From positions 1 to 47,456 of the IMG/VR virus record IMGVR_UViG_3300039412_000878: a stretch of DNA of 47,456 nucleotides; one strand, given 5' to 3'. This document shows positions 18,434 to 25,532 of the stretch, piece after piece; positions within the stretch are counted from its first letter, which is position 1; each line of letters begins with the position of its first letter. The notes below the pieces were generated by a model. That model saw nothing but the letters and a program-made list of their open reading frames with translations, did not search any database and was not told the origin of the DNA. The stretch is from a virus. Made by a program: the position numbers and the translations under genes.

Positions 18434-19663
18434 TCACGCCATCACGATCCGCCTAAATTCCCGGTACAGCCGCCGGGGATGCTCGTCGCCGGCCGCGATG
18501 CGCTCCGGCCACGCGAACCGCCGTCCCTTGGCCCGCATGGTGATCGCCGGCCAATGCCAGTCGCGCATGATGTCCGGCAGTAACCGCAGCACGTCCAGGT
18601 AATACTTGGGCACGACGCCGATCCCGTGGCCGAGCTGCGTCGCCTCGGCCGTGGGATTGATATTGAAGAGCCGGGTGCAGCAGTATTGCCGCATGGCCTG
18701 GTGCGGGCGCTTTTCCCGCAACCCGGATTCGCGGACCAAGTCCAGCCAGGCCGAGCGCGAGAACGGCCAGCCGATCAACCGCTCCGCGAAAAGCCGCCTG
18801 CCGGCAAGCAAATCGCGTTCGTCGGCGGCCGGCTCGTGCAAGGCCCGGACCAGGCCTAGTGCCGCCGGGCATAGATAGACGATCCGCGGGCGGTTGGTCT
18901 TGCTCTGCCGCACGAGCAGCCAGTTTCCTTCCACGTCGCCGGCCCGGGCCCGCAACAGTTCGCCCAGGCGCAGCCCGACCAGCACCACGATCGCCTGGGC
19001 CAGGACTACGCGACGGCGCAGGCCGGCGGCCACGGTCGACCGGCTGCTCCACAGCACGGTCGTCCACCATTGGCCGATCTGGTGCCGGTCCGGGACCGCG
19101 GCCGGCGGCAACGCCAGGTTAGGCGCGATTTTTTGGGGGATCTCGCAATCCAGCCCCAGCAGCTTGAATACGGGCATGCAGCCCCGCAACTGGTGCCCAA
19201 TCGTGTGCGGCTCGCGTTTGCCCCCCTTGCGCCGCGTCTGCGGCGTCGAGGGCGTCTCCAGGAAGCGGGCCACCTCCGCCGGCGCGAAGCCCCCGGGCAG
19301 CGTCCCCGGCTGCCACGGCGCCGCCGCAGTACTGCGCAGCCAGGCCGTGAATCGCGTCGGCAGGTTTTTGGGTAGCGCCTCGATGGCCGGGTCCGCACCG
19401 AGATGCTCGAAGAGCAGCCAGAGCGCGCTGCGGTAATCGCTGATGGTCCGCGGCGACCGACCCAGTTCCGCCAGCCGGGCCAAGAACTGGGTCACAACCT
19501 CCGACAGCCGACGGCCCGCCTGGCTTTGTGCGCAGTTGGGCGCTGAAATTATATTGGTACTGTCCGGCGCCGCCGGCCCGGCCAGTGCCGCGCCCGATTC
19601 GCGTGATTCGTGTGGTTCGTGGTGATCTGTCTCTTCCTCTCGCTTCCAAAATGCGATCCGCAT
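18434..19663 (-). CDS. int: Tyrosine recombinase / integrase 1
   Basis: A 409-residue tyrosine recombinase. The core-binding domain is near residues 50-110 (RSPRTISDYRSALWLLFEHL). Catalytic residues are R232 (GLRLGELL), K255 (RQSKTNRPR), H321 and R325 (HQAMRQ), H346 (QLGHG) and Y354 or Y355 (KYYLDV). The second Arg sits in HxxxR rather than HxxR. It is paralogous to the integrase at 25533-26888 over its whole length. Residues 10-25 (EETDHHEPHESRESG) look like translated GATTCGTGTGGTTCGTGGT repeat text. GGGGAA precedes the ATG. A hairpin lies 57 bases upstream. Confidence 0.9.
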   Translation of the reverse strand: MRIAFWKREEETDHHEPHESRESGAALAGPAAPDSTNIISAPNCAQSQAGRRLSEVVTQFLARLAELGRSPRTISDYRSALWLLFEHLGADPAIEALPKNLPTRFTAWLRSTAAAPWQPGTLPGGFAPAEVARFLETPSTPQTRRKGGKREPHTIGHQLRGCMPVFKLLGLDCEIPQKIAPNLALPPAAVPDRHQIGQWWTTVLWSSRSTVAAGLRRRVVLAQAIVVLVGLRLGELLRARAGDVEGNWLLVRQSKTNRPRIVYLCPAALGLVRALHEPAADERDLLAGRRLFAERLIGWPFSRSAWLDLVRESGLREKRPHQAMRQYCCTRLFNINPTAEATQLGHGIGVVPKYYLDVLRLLPDIMRDWHWPAITMRAKGRRFAWPERIAAGDEHPRRLYREFRRIVMA

Positions 19664-19719
19664 GATGATTTTCCCCGTGATAGAGCCCCAGGGAATTATG
19701 CGCTGGAAAAGGCCCCGCT

Positions 19720-19746
19720 GAGAACCGGACTATCAATCCGGTTCTC
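19720..19746. promoter_or_regulatory. Stem-loop upstream of integrase 1
   Basis: GAGAACCGGA pairs perfectly with TCCGGTTCTC around CTATCAA. A related stem-loop with loop CTATATA lies upstream of integrase 2 (26994-27022). The CGGA-7-base-TCCG core resembles a tRNA anticodon arm. Confidence 0.55.
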
Positions 19747-19768
19747 GGCAGGCCCGCTTTCGGCCCGA

Positions 19769-19962
19769 AATCGCGTAGCGATGGCCCGCCGGTAGCCGTG
19801 GGCTTCAACCCACGGTGGACGCGCCGCGCGCGATGATGCGTCGCGTAGCGACGCCTGATGTCCGGCCGTCGCGACGCGACGGAATGCGGCGCCGGGGCGC
19901 GTCGCGCCCGGCCCGTGGGATTCAAACCCACGGCTACCATCAACGGCCGCTACGCGGCCAGA
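19769..19962. repeat. Family E pair between integrase 1 and the 19940 gene
   Basis: Left unit AATCGCGTAGCGATGGCCCG with CCGTGGGCTTCAACCCACGG; right unit ends GGCCGCTACGCGGCC. Interior GTCGCGACGCGAC-type palindromes are present. The right end reads as the last codons and stop of the neighbouring small gene. Confidence 0.85.
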
Positions 19963-20182
19963 CCGCCTGGCCTACGGCGAACTCCCGGCCGAAAAGGATT
20001 TCCTCGCGGTGCTCCTCGGCCAGCGCCATGAGCGCCTCCCATGCCTCGCGAAAATTCATCGCTCCCTCAGTCGTCGCGTGATGTGGCATGTAGCGCGCCA
20101 GCCGCCGGCCGACGGTGCCGCCATGCTCCCTGCATGGCGAGAGCAGCCAGCGCAGCGCAGCTTCCTGGTGGATGGTCAGCAT
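19940..20182 (-). CDS. Small protein coupled to the ParB-like gene
   Basis: An 80-residue protein (MLTIHQEAALRWLLSPCREH start, then AMNFREAWEALMALAEEHRE). It is helical and acidic in the middle, without membrane spans. The ATG overlaps the ParB-like stop as ATGCTGA, so translation is coupled. The last residues (VWPRSGR) and the stop are encoded by a family E element. Function is unknown to me. Confidence 0.55.
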   Translation of the reverse strand: MLTIHQEAALRWLLSPCREHGGTVGRRLARYMPHHATTEGAMNFREAWEALMALAEEHREEILFGREFAVGQAVWPRSGR

Positions 20183-22197
20183 CGGCGATCGCCTTTCTTG
20201 CCCAGGGCCAGCCCCGGCGGCGGCGGGAGCGATCGGGCTGAGAGCCAGCTTATGAGGGCCGACTTCTTCGTATCGGGGCTCACACAGAGCCCCCTGGTCT
20301 GCGCGATGGCCGCCAGTTCGCTCTTCTCGTGCGCGCCCCACCAGGCGGCCGTGAGCGGCCCGAGCTGGTCCGCCTTCCAGGCGGCCACCGGATCCAGGCC
20401 CAAAATCCGCGCGACCCTTTGGACCTGGCCGGAGTTCTCCCACACGATTTCCGCCGGCCGGCCATCGTGCGAGTTCCAAAAGCACTCGGCCAGCAGGCGC
20501 TGCGCCCGTTCGCGGACGGAAGCGCCCTTGAGCCTCGTGAGCGCTTTATCGACGTCGCGGGCCTTGTAGCCTTCGGCCCAGCCCTTGAGGGCCGCAATCG
20601 AAAGCAGTTCGATCAGTTCCTCGTCCGTCGTGGCCGGGTCCAGCACGCGGCCCGCGACCAGGTGCTTGAGCCGCTGCACCAGCAGCGACTTGCGGCGGCG
20701 GGCGAGCTGCTCGCGGGTCTTGGCCTTGCGGGCCTTTTCATCCGCGGCCGCCTGCTTCTGCTCCGCGGCGGTGAGCGGCCGGCCATTGCCCGGGGCGCCG
20801 CCGGCCTTGCCGGCGCCGTCCTGCCGCTGCTTGCGGCGGGCGATCAGGGCGGCGCGGTGCGCCTCCTGCAGCTCGTCCCAGAGCTTCACGTTGCAGGCCC
20901 GCTCCTCGGTCTTCTTGCTGCCGCGGCCGGCGGGGAACTCGCGGATGTCGAGCTTCTGCCGCTGCTCTTCCGTCGGCGCGAAAATGGGGCACGCTCTGCC
21001 GATTTCGGTGATGTACACCGTCCCGCCCATGGGCCGCGTGCCATCGTCGATGTAGTCATTGATGCCGCCCTCTTCCAGGCTCAGGACGTCGGCGACGGTG
21101 CTGCCCGGATGCCATTTTTTCATGTCCTTGTGGCGATCGAGGATCTCCTCGACCACCGCCGGCATGTCGGCCACGCGCACCAGGTCGCGGGCCTGGAAGG
21201 CCGATATTTCGCCCGAAATGACCGCCTCCTGGAACGGCTTCGGCAGCCGCAACAATCGCAGGCGGTTGCTGATGTGGCCCTGGCTGAGCCCCAGCCTGGC
21301 CGCCAGAGCCTCCTGGGTCGGCGCGCCGGGCCGGCTGAGGATCGCGCGGAAGCCGCGGGCCTCCTCGATGGCCGAGAGGTCCTTCCGCAGCAGGTTCTCG
21401 ATCACCACGATCTCCTCGGCCTGGCCGTCGTCGGCCTCCACGATGCGGGCCCGGATGGCGGTCCAGCCGGCCAGCCTGGCGGCGGCGCAGCGGCGGTGCC
21501 CGGCCAGCAGTTCGTAGCGGCCGCGGCTCGGGTCGCCGATCGGCCGCACGACCACCGCCTGCAGCAGGCCGTGGCTCAGGAGCGTGTCGCGCAGGCCCTG
21601 CAGGTCCTCGTCCGGCTCCGCGTCGCCGGCCTCGCGGAGCTGGTAGGGGCTGTCGGCGATCGCCGCCAGCGGGATCTCGCGCTCGGGCGCAGCGTGCGTG
21701 CCACCGGCTTCGCCGGCGGCCTCCAGCAGTCCGGCCGCCGCGGCCCGAGCCGCCTTCGCGTCGGGCGCGCGGGCGGAGAAAGTTTTGGTTTCGCGATCCG
21801 GAGTTTCCGATCTGAGATCCTCCCGCAAGTACTGCTGGACGTACTGGATCGCCAGCGCGGCCTGCGCGGCGGTGAGGGCTTCGTCCGCGCCGATCGCCGC
21901 GACCGCCTGGGCGCAGAACGCGCCGACGTGCGACGGCACCGGCATGTCGTAGATCCTCGTGAGCTTCTCGGCCAGGGCCGTCCGCATGGCCTTGGCCATC
22001 GACGGCCACGCCGCGCCGCTGAGCGTGCCGTCCGCGTCCGGGTCCGCCAGCGCGCCGCCCAGCGTCTGCGTTCCCGTGCCGACGGCTCGCGGCGCGCCTT
22101 TCGTCGCCCCACGATCCACGGTCCCCGCTCCACGCTTCACGCCGCCCACCTCAGCCGCCGGCAACGGTCGTTTCCGAAACACCGATCGTGATTTCAT
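20176..22197 (-). CDS. ParB/RepB-like protein (nuclease-like N-domain plus HTH)
   Basis: A 673-residue protein. The ParB/Srx core is clear: EIPLAAIADSPYQLRE (174-189), LLAGHRRCAAARLAGW (230-245), VIENLLRKDLSAIEEARGF (265-283) and an HTH, PTQEALAARLGLSQGHISNR (293-312). The C-terminal 350 residues are helical with a basic KARKAKTREQLARRRKS stretch. ParB proteins bind parS sites and partition DNA; some phage ones regulate or nick. The length is twice usual. No ParA is seen. Residues 5-32 are almost identical to the start of the 22571 gene, so ATG 22197 is preferred over 22209. It sits in the replication module, consistent with segregation or ori work. Confidence 0.85.
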   Translation of the reverse strand: MKSRSVFRKRPLPAAEVGGVKRGAGTVDRGATKGAPRAVGTGTQTLGGALADPDADGTLSGAAWPSMAKAMRTALAEKLTRIYDMPVPSHVGAFCAQAVAAIGADEALTAAQAALAIQYVQQYLREDLRSETPDRETKTFSARAPDAKAARAAAAGLLEAAGEAGGTHAAPEREIPLAAIADSPYQLREAGDAEPDEDLQGLRDTLLSHGLLQAVVVRPIGDPSRGRYELLAGHRRCAAARLAGWTAIRARIVEADDGQAEEIVVIENLLRKDLSAIEEARGFRAILSRPGAPTQEALAARLGLSQGHISNRLRLLRLPKPFQEAVISGEISAFQARDLVRVADMPAVVEEILDRHKDMKKWHPGSTVADVLSLEEGGINDYIDDGTRPMGGTVYITEIGRACPIFAPTEEQRQKLDIREFPAGRGSKKTEERACNVKLWDELQEAHRAALIARRKQRQDGAGKAGGAPGNGRPLTAAEQKQAAADEKARKAKTREQLARRRKSLLVQRLKHLVAGRVLDPATTDEELIELLSIAALKGWAEGYKARDVDKALTRLKGASVRERAQRLLAECFWNSHDGRPAEIVWENSGQVQRVARILGLDPVAAWKADQLGPLTAAWWGAHEKSELAAIAQTRGLCVSPDTKKSALISWLSARSLPPPPGLALGKKGDRRC
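22103..22197. repeat. Shared N-terminal coding segment, copy 1 (direct repeat)
   Basis: About 90 bases at the start of the ParB-like gene match the start of the 22571 gene (22888-22981). Both encode VFRKRPLPAAEVGGVKRGAG then TVDRGAT. The second half is family C text (CCCCACGATCCACG); the first half is unique sequence. Confidence 0.85.
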
Positions 22198-22336
22198 GGT
22201 TCTTGGCATCCTTCTTGAAAAGTAAACGCACTTCACGCAGGCCGCGCTCCAGCGGCGGCCATTTCACGCGCCGATCCAAATCAGCCGGCGGACATGGCAG
22301 GTAGTCTCCCCGGTGAACCTCGAACGGCTCAGCCAT
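22151..22336 (-). CDS. Small protein between ParB-like and helical genes, unknown
   Basis: A 61-residue protein, MAEPFEVHRGDYLPCPPADL start, then a basic WPPLERGLREVRLLFKKDAK core. GGAG lies 7 bases before ATG 22336, which is better than ATG 22342. It overlaps the previous gene by 8 bases and runs 47 bases into the ParB-like gene. The end was perhaps lengthened when the shared segment was duplicated. No family is recognised. Confidence 0.5.
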   Translation of the reverse strand: MAEPFEVHRGDYLPCPPADLDRRVKWPPLERGLREVRLLFKKDAKNHEITIGVSETTVAGG

Positions 22337-22574
22337 CGCCATGCTCCGCGGCCACCGCCAGGCACTTGTCCACCACGAGTTTCTGGTAGAGAAAACACGT
22401 CAGTGCTTGGAGATCCTCCAGCGAGAGCTCCTCGCACACGACCAGGTGCAATTCGCCCGCATGTTCGTCATGCCCCACGCCCATCAGCAGCGCCGGCGTG
22501 GAGTGGTTTTCGATAAGCCGCTGTTTCCAGGACTCCAGCCGCTCGGCACAGATCGTTTCCACCGGCACGCTCAT
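22329..22574 (-). CDS. Small conserved-looking protein in replication module
   Basis: An 81-residue protein (MSVPVETICAERLESWKQRL start; HLVVCEELSLEDLQALTCFL near 48-67). It is an alpha/beta acidic cytoplasmic protein. GTGAGGACG precedes the ATG. It begins in an ATGA overlap with the preceding stop and overlaps the next start, so the genes 22981 to 19940 form a tightly coupled set. Function is unknown to me. Confidence 0.6.
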   Translation of the reverse strand: MSVPVETICAERLESWKQRLIENHSTPALLMGVGHDEHAGELHLVVCEELSLEDLQALTCFLYQKLVVDKCLAVAAEHGDG

Positions 22575-22981
22575 GTTTGCGTCCTCACCTTTTGGCGCTC
22601 GATCCGGGCCGCGCACGCGCTGCCGCCTTGGTCCTCGGCCACGGCTACCGTTTCAGATTTTGCCCCTTTCGTTTCAGATTTTGCCCCTTTCGTTTCACGT
22701 TTGGGCGGTGTCGTCTCACTGCCGGCTACCGGCCTGCCATCGATATAGGCCGACTGCACGACATCCCATCGCTTGTGCAATGCCCAGCGGGCCAGGTCCT
22801 GCTCGGCCGCCGCCTGCGATTTGCGCATGGGCAATGTCTTGGCTTTCAGTCGGGCCAGGCCGCCCGACGGCCGGCGGCGGCGTGCGGTCGCCCCACGATC
22901 CACGGTCCCCGCTCCACGCTTCACGCCGCCCACCTCGGCCGCCGGCAGCGGCCGCTTGCGAAATACGCCTCCCCTTTTCAT
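22571..22981 (-). CDS. Protein sharing the ParB-like N-terminus, unknown function
   Basis: A 136-residue protein with a strong AAGGAGG site. Residues 3-31 nearly match the ParB-like protein. The middle (AAAEQDLARWALHKRWDVVQ, then SAYIDGRPVAG) looks like a real small helical domain. Residues 95-113 are a tandem ETKGAKSETKGAKSET repeat, made from a 24-base DNA repeat at 22655-22702. The tail is Arg-rich. It probably works with the ParB-like protein, perhaps through the shared N-terminal segment; this is inference. Confidence 0.55.
   Translation of the reverse strand: MKRGGVFRKRPLPAAEVGGVKRGAGTVDRGATARRRRPSGGLARLKAKTLPMRKSQAAAEQDLARWALHKRWDVVQSAYIDGRPVAGSETTPPKRETKGAKSETKGAKSETVAVAEDQGGSACAARIERQKVRTQT
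22655..22702. repeat. Tandem 24-base repeat in the 22571 gene
   Basis: Two and a partial copies of TTTCAGATTTTGCCCCTTTC give KGAKSET repeats in the protein. Being a multiple of three, copy-number change would keep the frame. Confidence 0.8.
22888..22981. repeat. Shared N-terminal coding segment, copy 2
   Basis: Matches 22103-22197 in the same orientation with a few substitutions (TCGGCCGCCGGCAGCGGCCG against the copy 1 variant). It carries the ATG and the Shine-Dalgarno-proximal part of the 22571 gene. Confidence 0.85.
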
Positions 22982-23006
22982 GACTTTTGGCCTCCTTCAT
23001 TGTCCG

Positions 23007-23096
23007 TGGGTTGAAACCCACGGCTATCATCAACGGCCGCTACGCGGCCCCATTGCGTTTCACCTGTTCACCTGCTCAAAAATCACCTGCTCTGTC
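23007..23096. repeat. Family E single unit followed by family D arm
   Basis: CCGTGGGTTGAAACCCACGG and GGCCGCTACGCGGCC are followed by CACCTGTTCACCTGCTC. They lie in the 231-base spacer upstream of the 22571 gene; the rest of that spacer is GC-rich with CCCCGCCCC runs. Confidence 0.8.
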
Positions 23097-23212
23097 CCCG
23101 CCCCGCCCCCCGTCCCCGCGCCGCCAGGGTATGCGGCGCGGAGACGGCTTCGATCCGCGGGGCGTCGGCCGGCGGAGCTACGAGCCCGCCGGCCTGCGTC
23201 GACCTTGCTTAG

Positions 23213-24547
23213 CTACGGCGGCCTGGCCGCGGCGGTCCGCCGCAGGTGGTCGCGCTGTTCTTTGATCGCCCGCTTGAGCTCCGCGATTTCCTCCGGCGTG
23301 TCCGGCCGCTCGGCCGGCGGCGGAGATGGCGGCGCTGGAGAGGCCGGCGGCGGATAGTGCCGCTCGGCGTGCAGTTCCAGCGGCGTCATCACCTGCGCGA
23401 AAGCGCTCTTCCACTCGGCCCTGCCGGCGATCGCCTCCATGCCGCCGCGCTCGCAGGTGGCCTCCATCAGCACGGCCTGCAACAGGCCCAAAGGCTTCCG
23501 CACGTCGCCCCCGCGCATCTGCGCGCCGACCTTTCGCGCCGACTCGATCAGCCACGCGCGATCGAAGAGCAGCAAGGCCGCGAGGGCATCGGCGGTGAGC
23601 GTGCGGTGGACCTGCGGATCGGTGAGCCGCATGTGGACGATTGTGGCCGCCTCGGCGGCCAGATTCCGCACTTCTGTGCGCCGGGCTCTCCGGATCTGAT
23701 CTCTGTCGACGACGACGTCTTCAGACTCTTCAGACTGAAGACCGTGCGCGGCCGCGCGCACGCGCGTCCACGATCTCCAGGCATGCGCCACGTGGAGCAG
23801 GTCGTTTTGTGCGCCAGTATCCCCCTTGCGGATGGAAAGGTTGCACGTGGGTGCGCCAGGCTGGCGCACGTGTGCGCCAGGGTGGCGCACAGGTGCGCCA
23901 ATGTCCCCTCGTTCGGGTAAATTTTGTGCGCCAGGGTCCGGCGGCTGTGCGCCAAGGTCTCCACCTTCGGGTGGCATCGAAAACGACTGCTCTTCGGCGG
24001 CCCCAAACGGCCCGTTATACTGGTCCGCGCGGGCCGAGTCGCGCCCGCTTTGACCGGCCAAATGACGAGGGCCGGCCACGGCCGGCCGGCCCTCGTCCTC
24101 GGCTACCATCTGCCCCGCGCTGGGAAGCTGATGCACGGCCGCGCCAGCTTGACCCGCGACTGCGAGAACGGCCTCCCAGACCAGTCGTGCGCAGCGAGGC
24201 AGGCGTCTCCCATTCCTATCGTACCGCGGCTCCAAAATCAAGATGCCGAGGTCGGCCCAGAACTTGATCGCGCTCTGGACCGCACGCTGCCCCAGGCGGA
24301 CCGAGGCCGAGTCGCCGATGGCGGCCGCGTCGACCTCCACCGGCACCGACATGGCGTCCGCCGCGTGCAGCCACAGCAGCACCGAGAGGTGGGCCTTTCG
24401 CGCCTCGGTGGTCAGCAGCAGGCGATTGAGCACTTCCACGCGCTCGCAGAATTTGATGGCGGCGTAACGCCTGACCGCCGCCTCGTCGGCCTCCGAGCCC
24501 CGCCAGATGTGTTCCAGTGGGCCCGGGTCGATTTGTTTCTTCGCCAT
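23213..24547 (-). CDS. Replication initiator-like protein carrying internal iterons
   Basis: A 444-residue protein. Residues 30-115 look like a winged-helix replisome-organiser N-domain: VEVLNRLLLTTEARKAHLSV, DAAAIGDSASVRLGQRAVQS and IKFWADLGILILEPRYDRNG. Residues 195-250 are a repetitive linker with GAQ, GAP and GAH repeats encoded by TGCGCCA iterons. Residues 270-400 form a helical C-domain with TADALAALLLFDRAWLIESA, followed by a Pro-rich tail. AAGGAACGC precedes the ATG. As in lambda O, an origin may lie inside the gene. The initiator assignment is inference from the domain pattern plus iterons; no catalytic motif is seen. Confidence 0.68.
   Translation of the reverse strand: MAKKQIDPGPLEHIWRGSEADEAAVRRYAAIKFCERVEVLNRLLLTTEARKAHLSVLLWLHAADAMSVPVEVDAAAIGDSASVRLGQRAVQSAIKFWADLGILILEPRYDRNGRRLPRCARLVWEAVLAVAGQAGAAVHQLPSAGQMVAEDEGRPAVAGPRHLAGQSGRDSARADQYNGPFGAAEEQSFSMPPEGGDLGAQPPDPGAQNLPERGDIGAPVRHPGAHVRQPGAPTCNLSIRKGDTGAQNDLLHVAHAWRSWTRVRAAAHGLQSEESEDVVVDRDQIRRARRTEVRNLAAEAATIVHMRLTDPQVHRTLTADALAALLLFDRAWLIESARKVGAQMRGGDVRKPLGLLQAVLMEATCERGGMEAIAGRAEWKSAFAQVMTPLELHAERHYPPPASPAPPSPPPAERPDTPEEIAELKRAIKEQRDHLRRTAAARPP
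23784..23954. other. Candidate replication origin: nine TGCGCCA iterons
   Basis: Heptamer TGCGCCA begins at 23784, 23810, 23852, 23873, 23894, 23927 and 23948; reversed copies TGGCGCA begin at 23862 and 23883. Two pairs form 17-base palindromes. The spacings 42, 21, 21, 33 and 21 are close to whole helical turns. They are inside the initiator-like gene. A modest AT-rich patch (GGTAAATTTT) lies between copies at 23916-23925. Confidence 0.7.
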
Positions 24548-24762
24548 GATGCGTTCCTTGCTCCCTGGCTCCTGACTCCTGACTCCTAACTTCCCTCTTC
24601 TGCCGCCACGCGGCGCCGGCCCGCTCCGGCCCGGCCTATGTCCCGCAGCCCTCGCGACGGCCGACGCCGCTATTGCATAGTGTTCAGTTTTCAGTGTTCA
24701 GTTTTCAATTGTGCATTTCCGGCTCTTGCTGAACACTGAATCACTGAACACTTCAAACTGCT
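24548..24762. repeat. Spacer with CTGACTCCT repeats and family A pair
   Basis: The spacer holds short CTGACTCCTGACTCCT repeats near 24570 and a family A inverted pair (24680-24707 against 24729-24757). The pair's loop has GCATTTCCGGCTCTTGCTG, related to loops at 12010 and 38735. No gene is seen. Confidence 0.8.
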
Positions 24763-25110
24763 TCAGACCATCCTTTCCGTTTCCGCGTCCCAGCGCATCC
24801 AGCCGTTATCGGGCAGCCACTCCTTTTCGCCGCCTTCCTTGTCCGCGTGGCGGCGGGGAAAGAGGGTCCCGCCCTCCTTATGCACGCCCAGTTGCAGCAC
24901 GGCCCGGCAGCGCGAACAGACCAGCTCAAAAAACTCGTTGCCTTGCGAATTCTTCCGCGCGCGAAAGATTAGCTCGCTGGATTTGCATTTTCCGCACCGC
25001 ACTTCGCCGAAGACCTCCTGCGCGCTGGCCAGCAGCCGGAACAGGTCCTTCTGCTGATCGGCCTCCAATTCCACCATCAGGTTCGCCCGGACCCTAAGTT
25101 GTGCCTTCAC
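24763..25110 (-). CDS. Zinc-ribbon protein in the replication module
   Basis: A 115-residue protein with a helical start (VELEADQQKDLFRLLASAQE) and a zinc ribbon: C39-x2-C42 and C65-x2-C68 (VRCGKC, VCSRC). RARKNSQGNEFFELVCSRC suggests a protein that recognises nucleic acid. It uses GTG as start. The GAGGAGGTGAACAG sequence serving as its ribosome site is a family D repeat arm (25107-25141). It precedes the initiator gene, suggesting a replication or recombination accessory role; function is otherwise unknown. Confidence 0.65.
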   Translation of the reverse strand: MKAQLRVRANLMVELEADQQKDLFRLLASAQEVFGEVRCGKCKSSELIFRARKNSQGNEFFELVCSRCRAVLQLGVHKEGGTLFPRRHADKEGGEKEWLPDNGWMRWDAETERMV

Positions 25111-25141
25111 CTGTTCACCTCCTCACCTGTTCGCCTGTTCT
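25107..25141. repeat. Family D arm acting as ribosome binding site
   Basis: CACCTGTTCACCTCCTCACC on the plus strand reads GGTGAGGAGGTGAACAGGTG on the minus strand. It provides GAGGAGG and the GTG start codon of the zinc-ribbon gene. Confidence 0.7.
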
Positions 25142-25532
25142 CGCCAGCCAAGCCCATCGAGCAGCGCAGAGGGCGGACACACTCCAAGCGGCCCGCCTGC
25201 TTCCAGGACCCAGGCCAGGTTCTCTCTGCGCTGCCCGGCGGGTTCGGCGGGAAAAATCGTGGAGCGTGGGGCGTCATGCGTGGACCGTGAAAACGCTCCA
25301 CGCCCCACGGTCCCCGCCCCGCGCGCTTTCGCCCCACGCCCCACGAAAGGGCCACGGACGGACACGGCTGGCATTGCCCCGCGGAAAGGAGACCATCCGC
25401 AAGACGTCCGTGTTTCATCCGTGGCCGAATTCTGCCTGAATCGGGGGGCGCGAGGCGTGGCGCGCGGCGCGTGAAAACGCCCCACGCCCCACGGTCCCCG
25501 CCCCGCGCTTTCCCCCTCGCGTTCAAAATCCG
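25111..25532. repeat. Repeat-dense spacer upstream of the zinc-ribbon gene
   Basis: These 422 bases hold a family D arm (to 25141), 110 bases of unique sequence, family C arrays at 25258-25347 and 25440-25513, and a CATCCGTGG unit near 25420. On the minus strand 25123-25250 is open (LAWVLEAGGPLGVCPPSALL) and may be the remnant of a lost gene's end. The family C arrays face each other and could form a long hairpin. Confidence 0.65.

Noticed and set aside
20329-22191. Long plus-strand frame opposite the ParB-like gene
   Set aside because: The minus-strand protein has clear ParB motifs and an HTH; the opposite frame is Arg/Gly/Val-rich and lacks a ribosome site.
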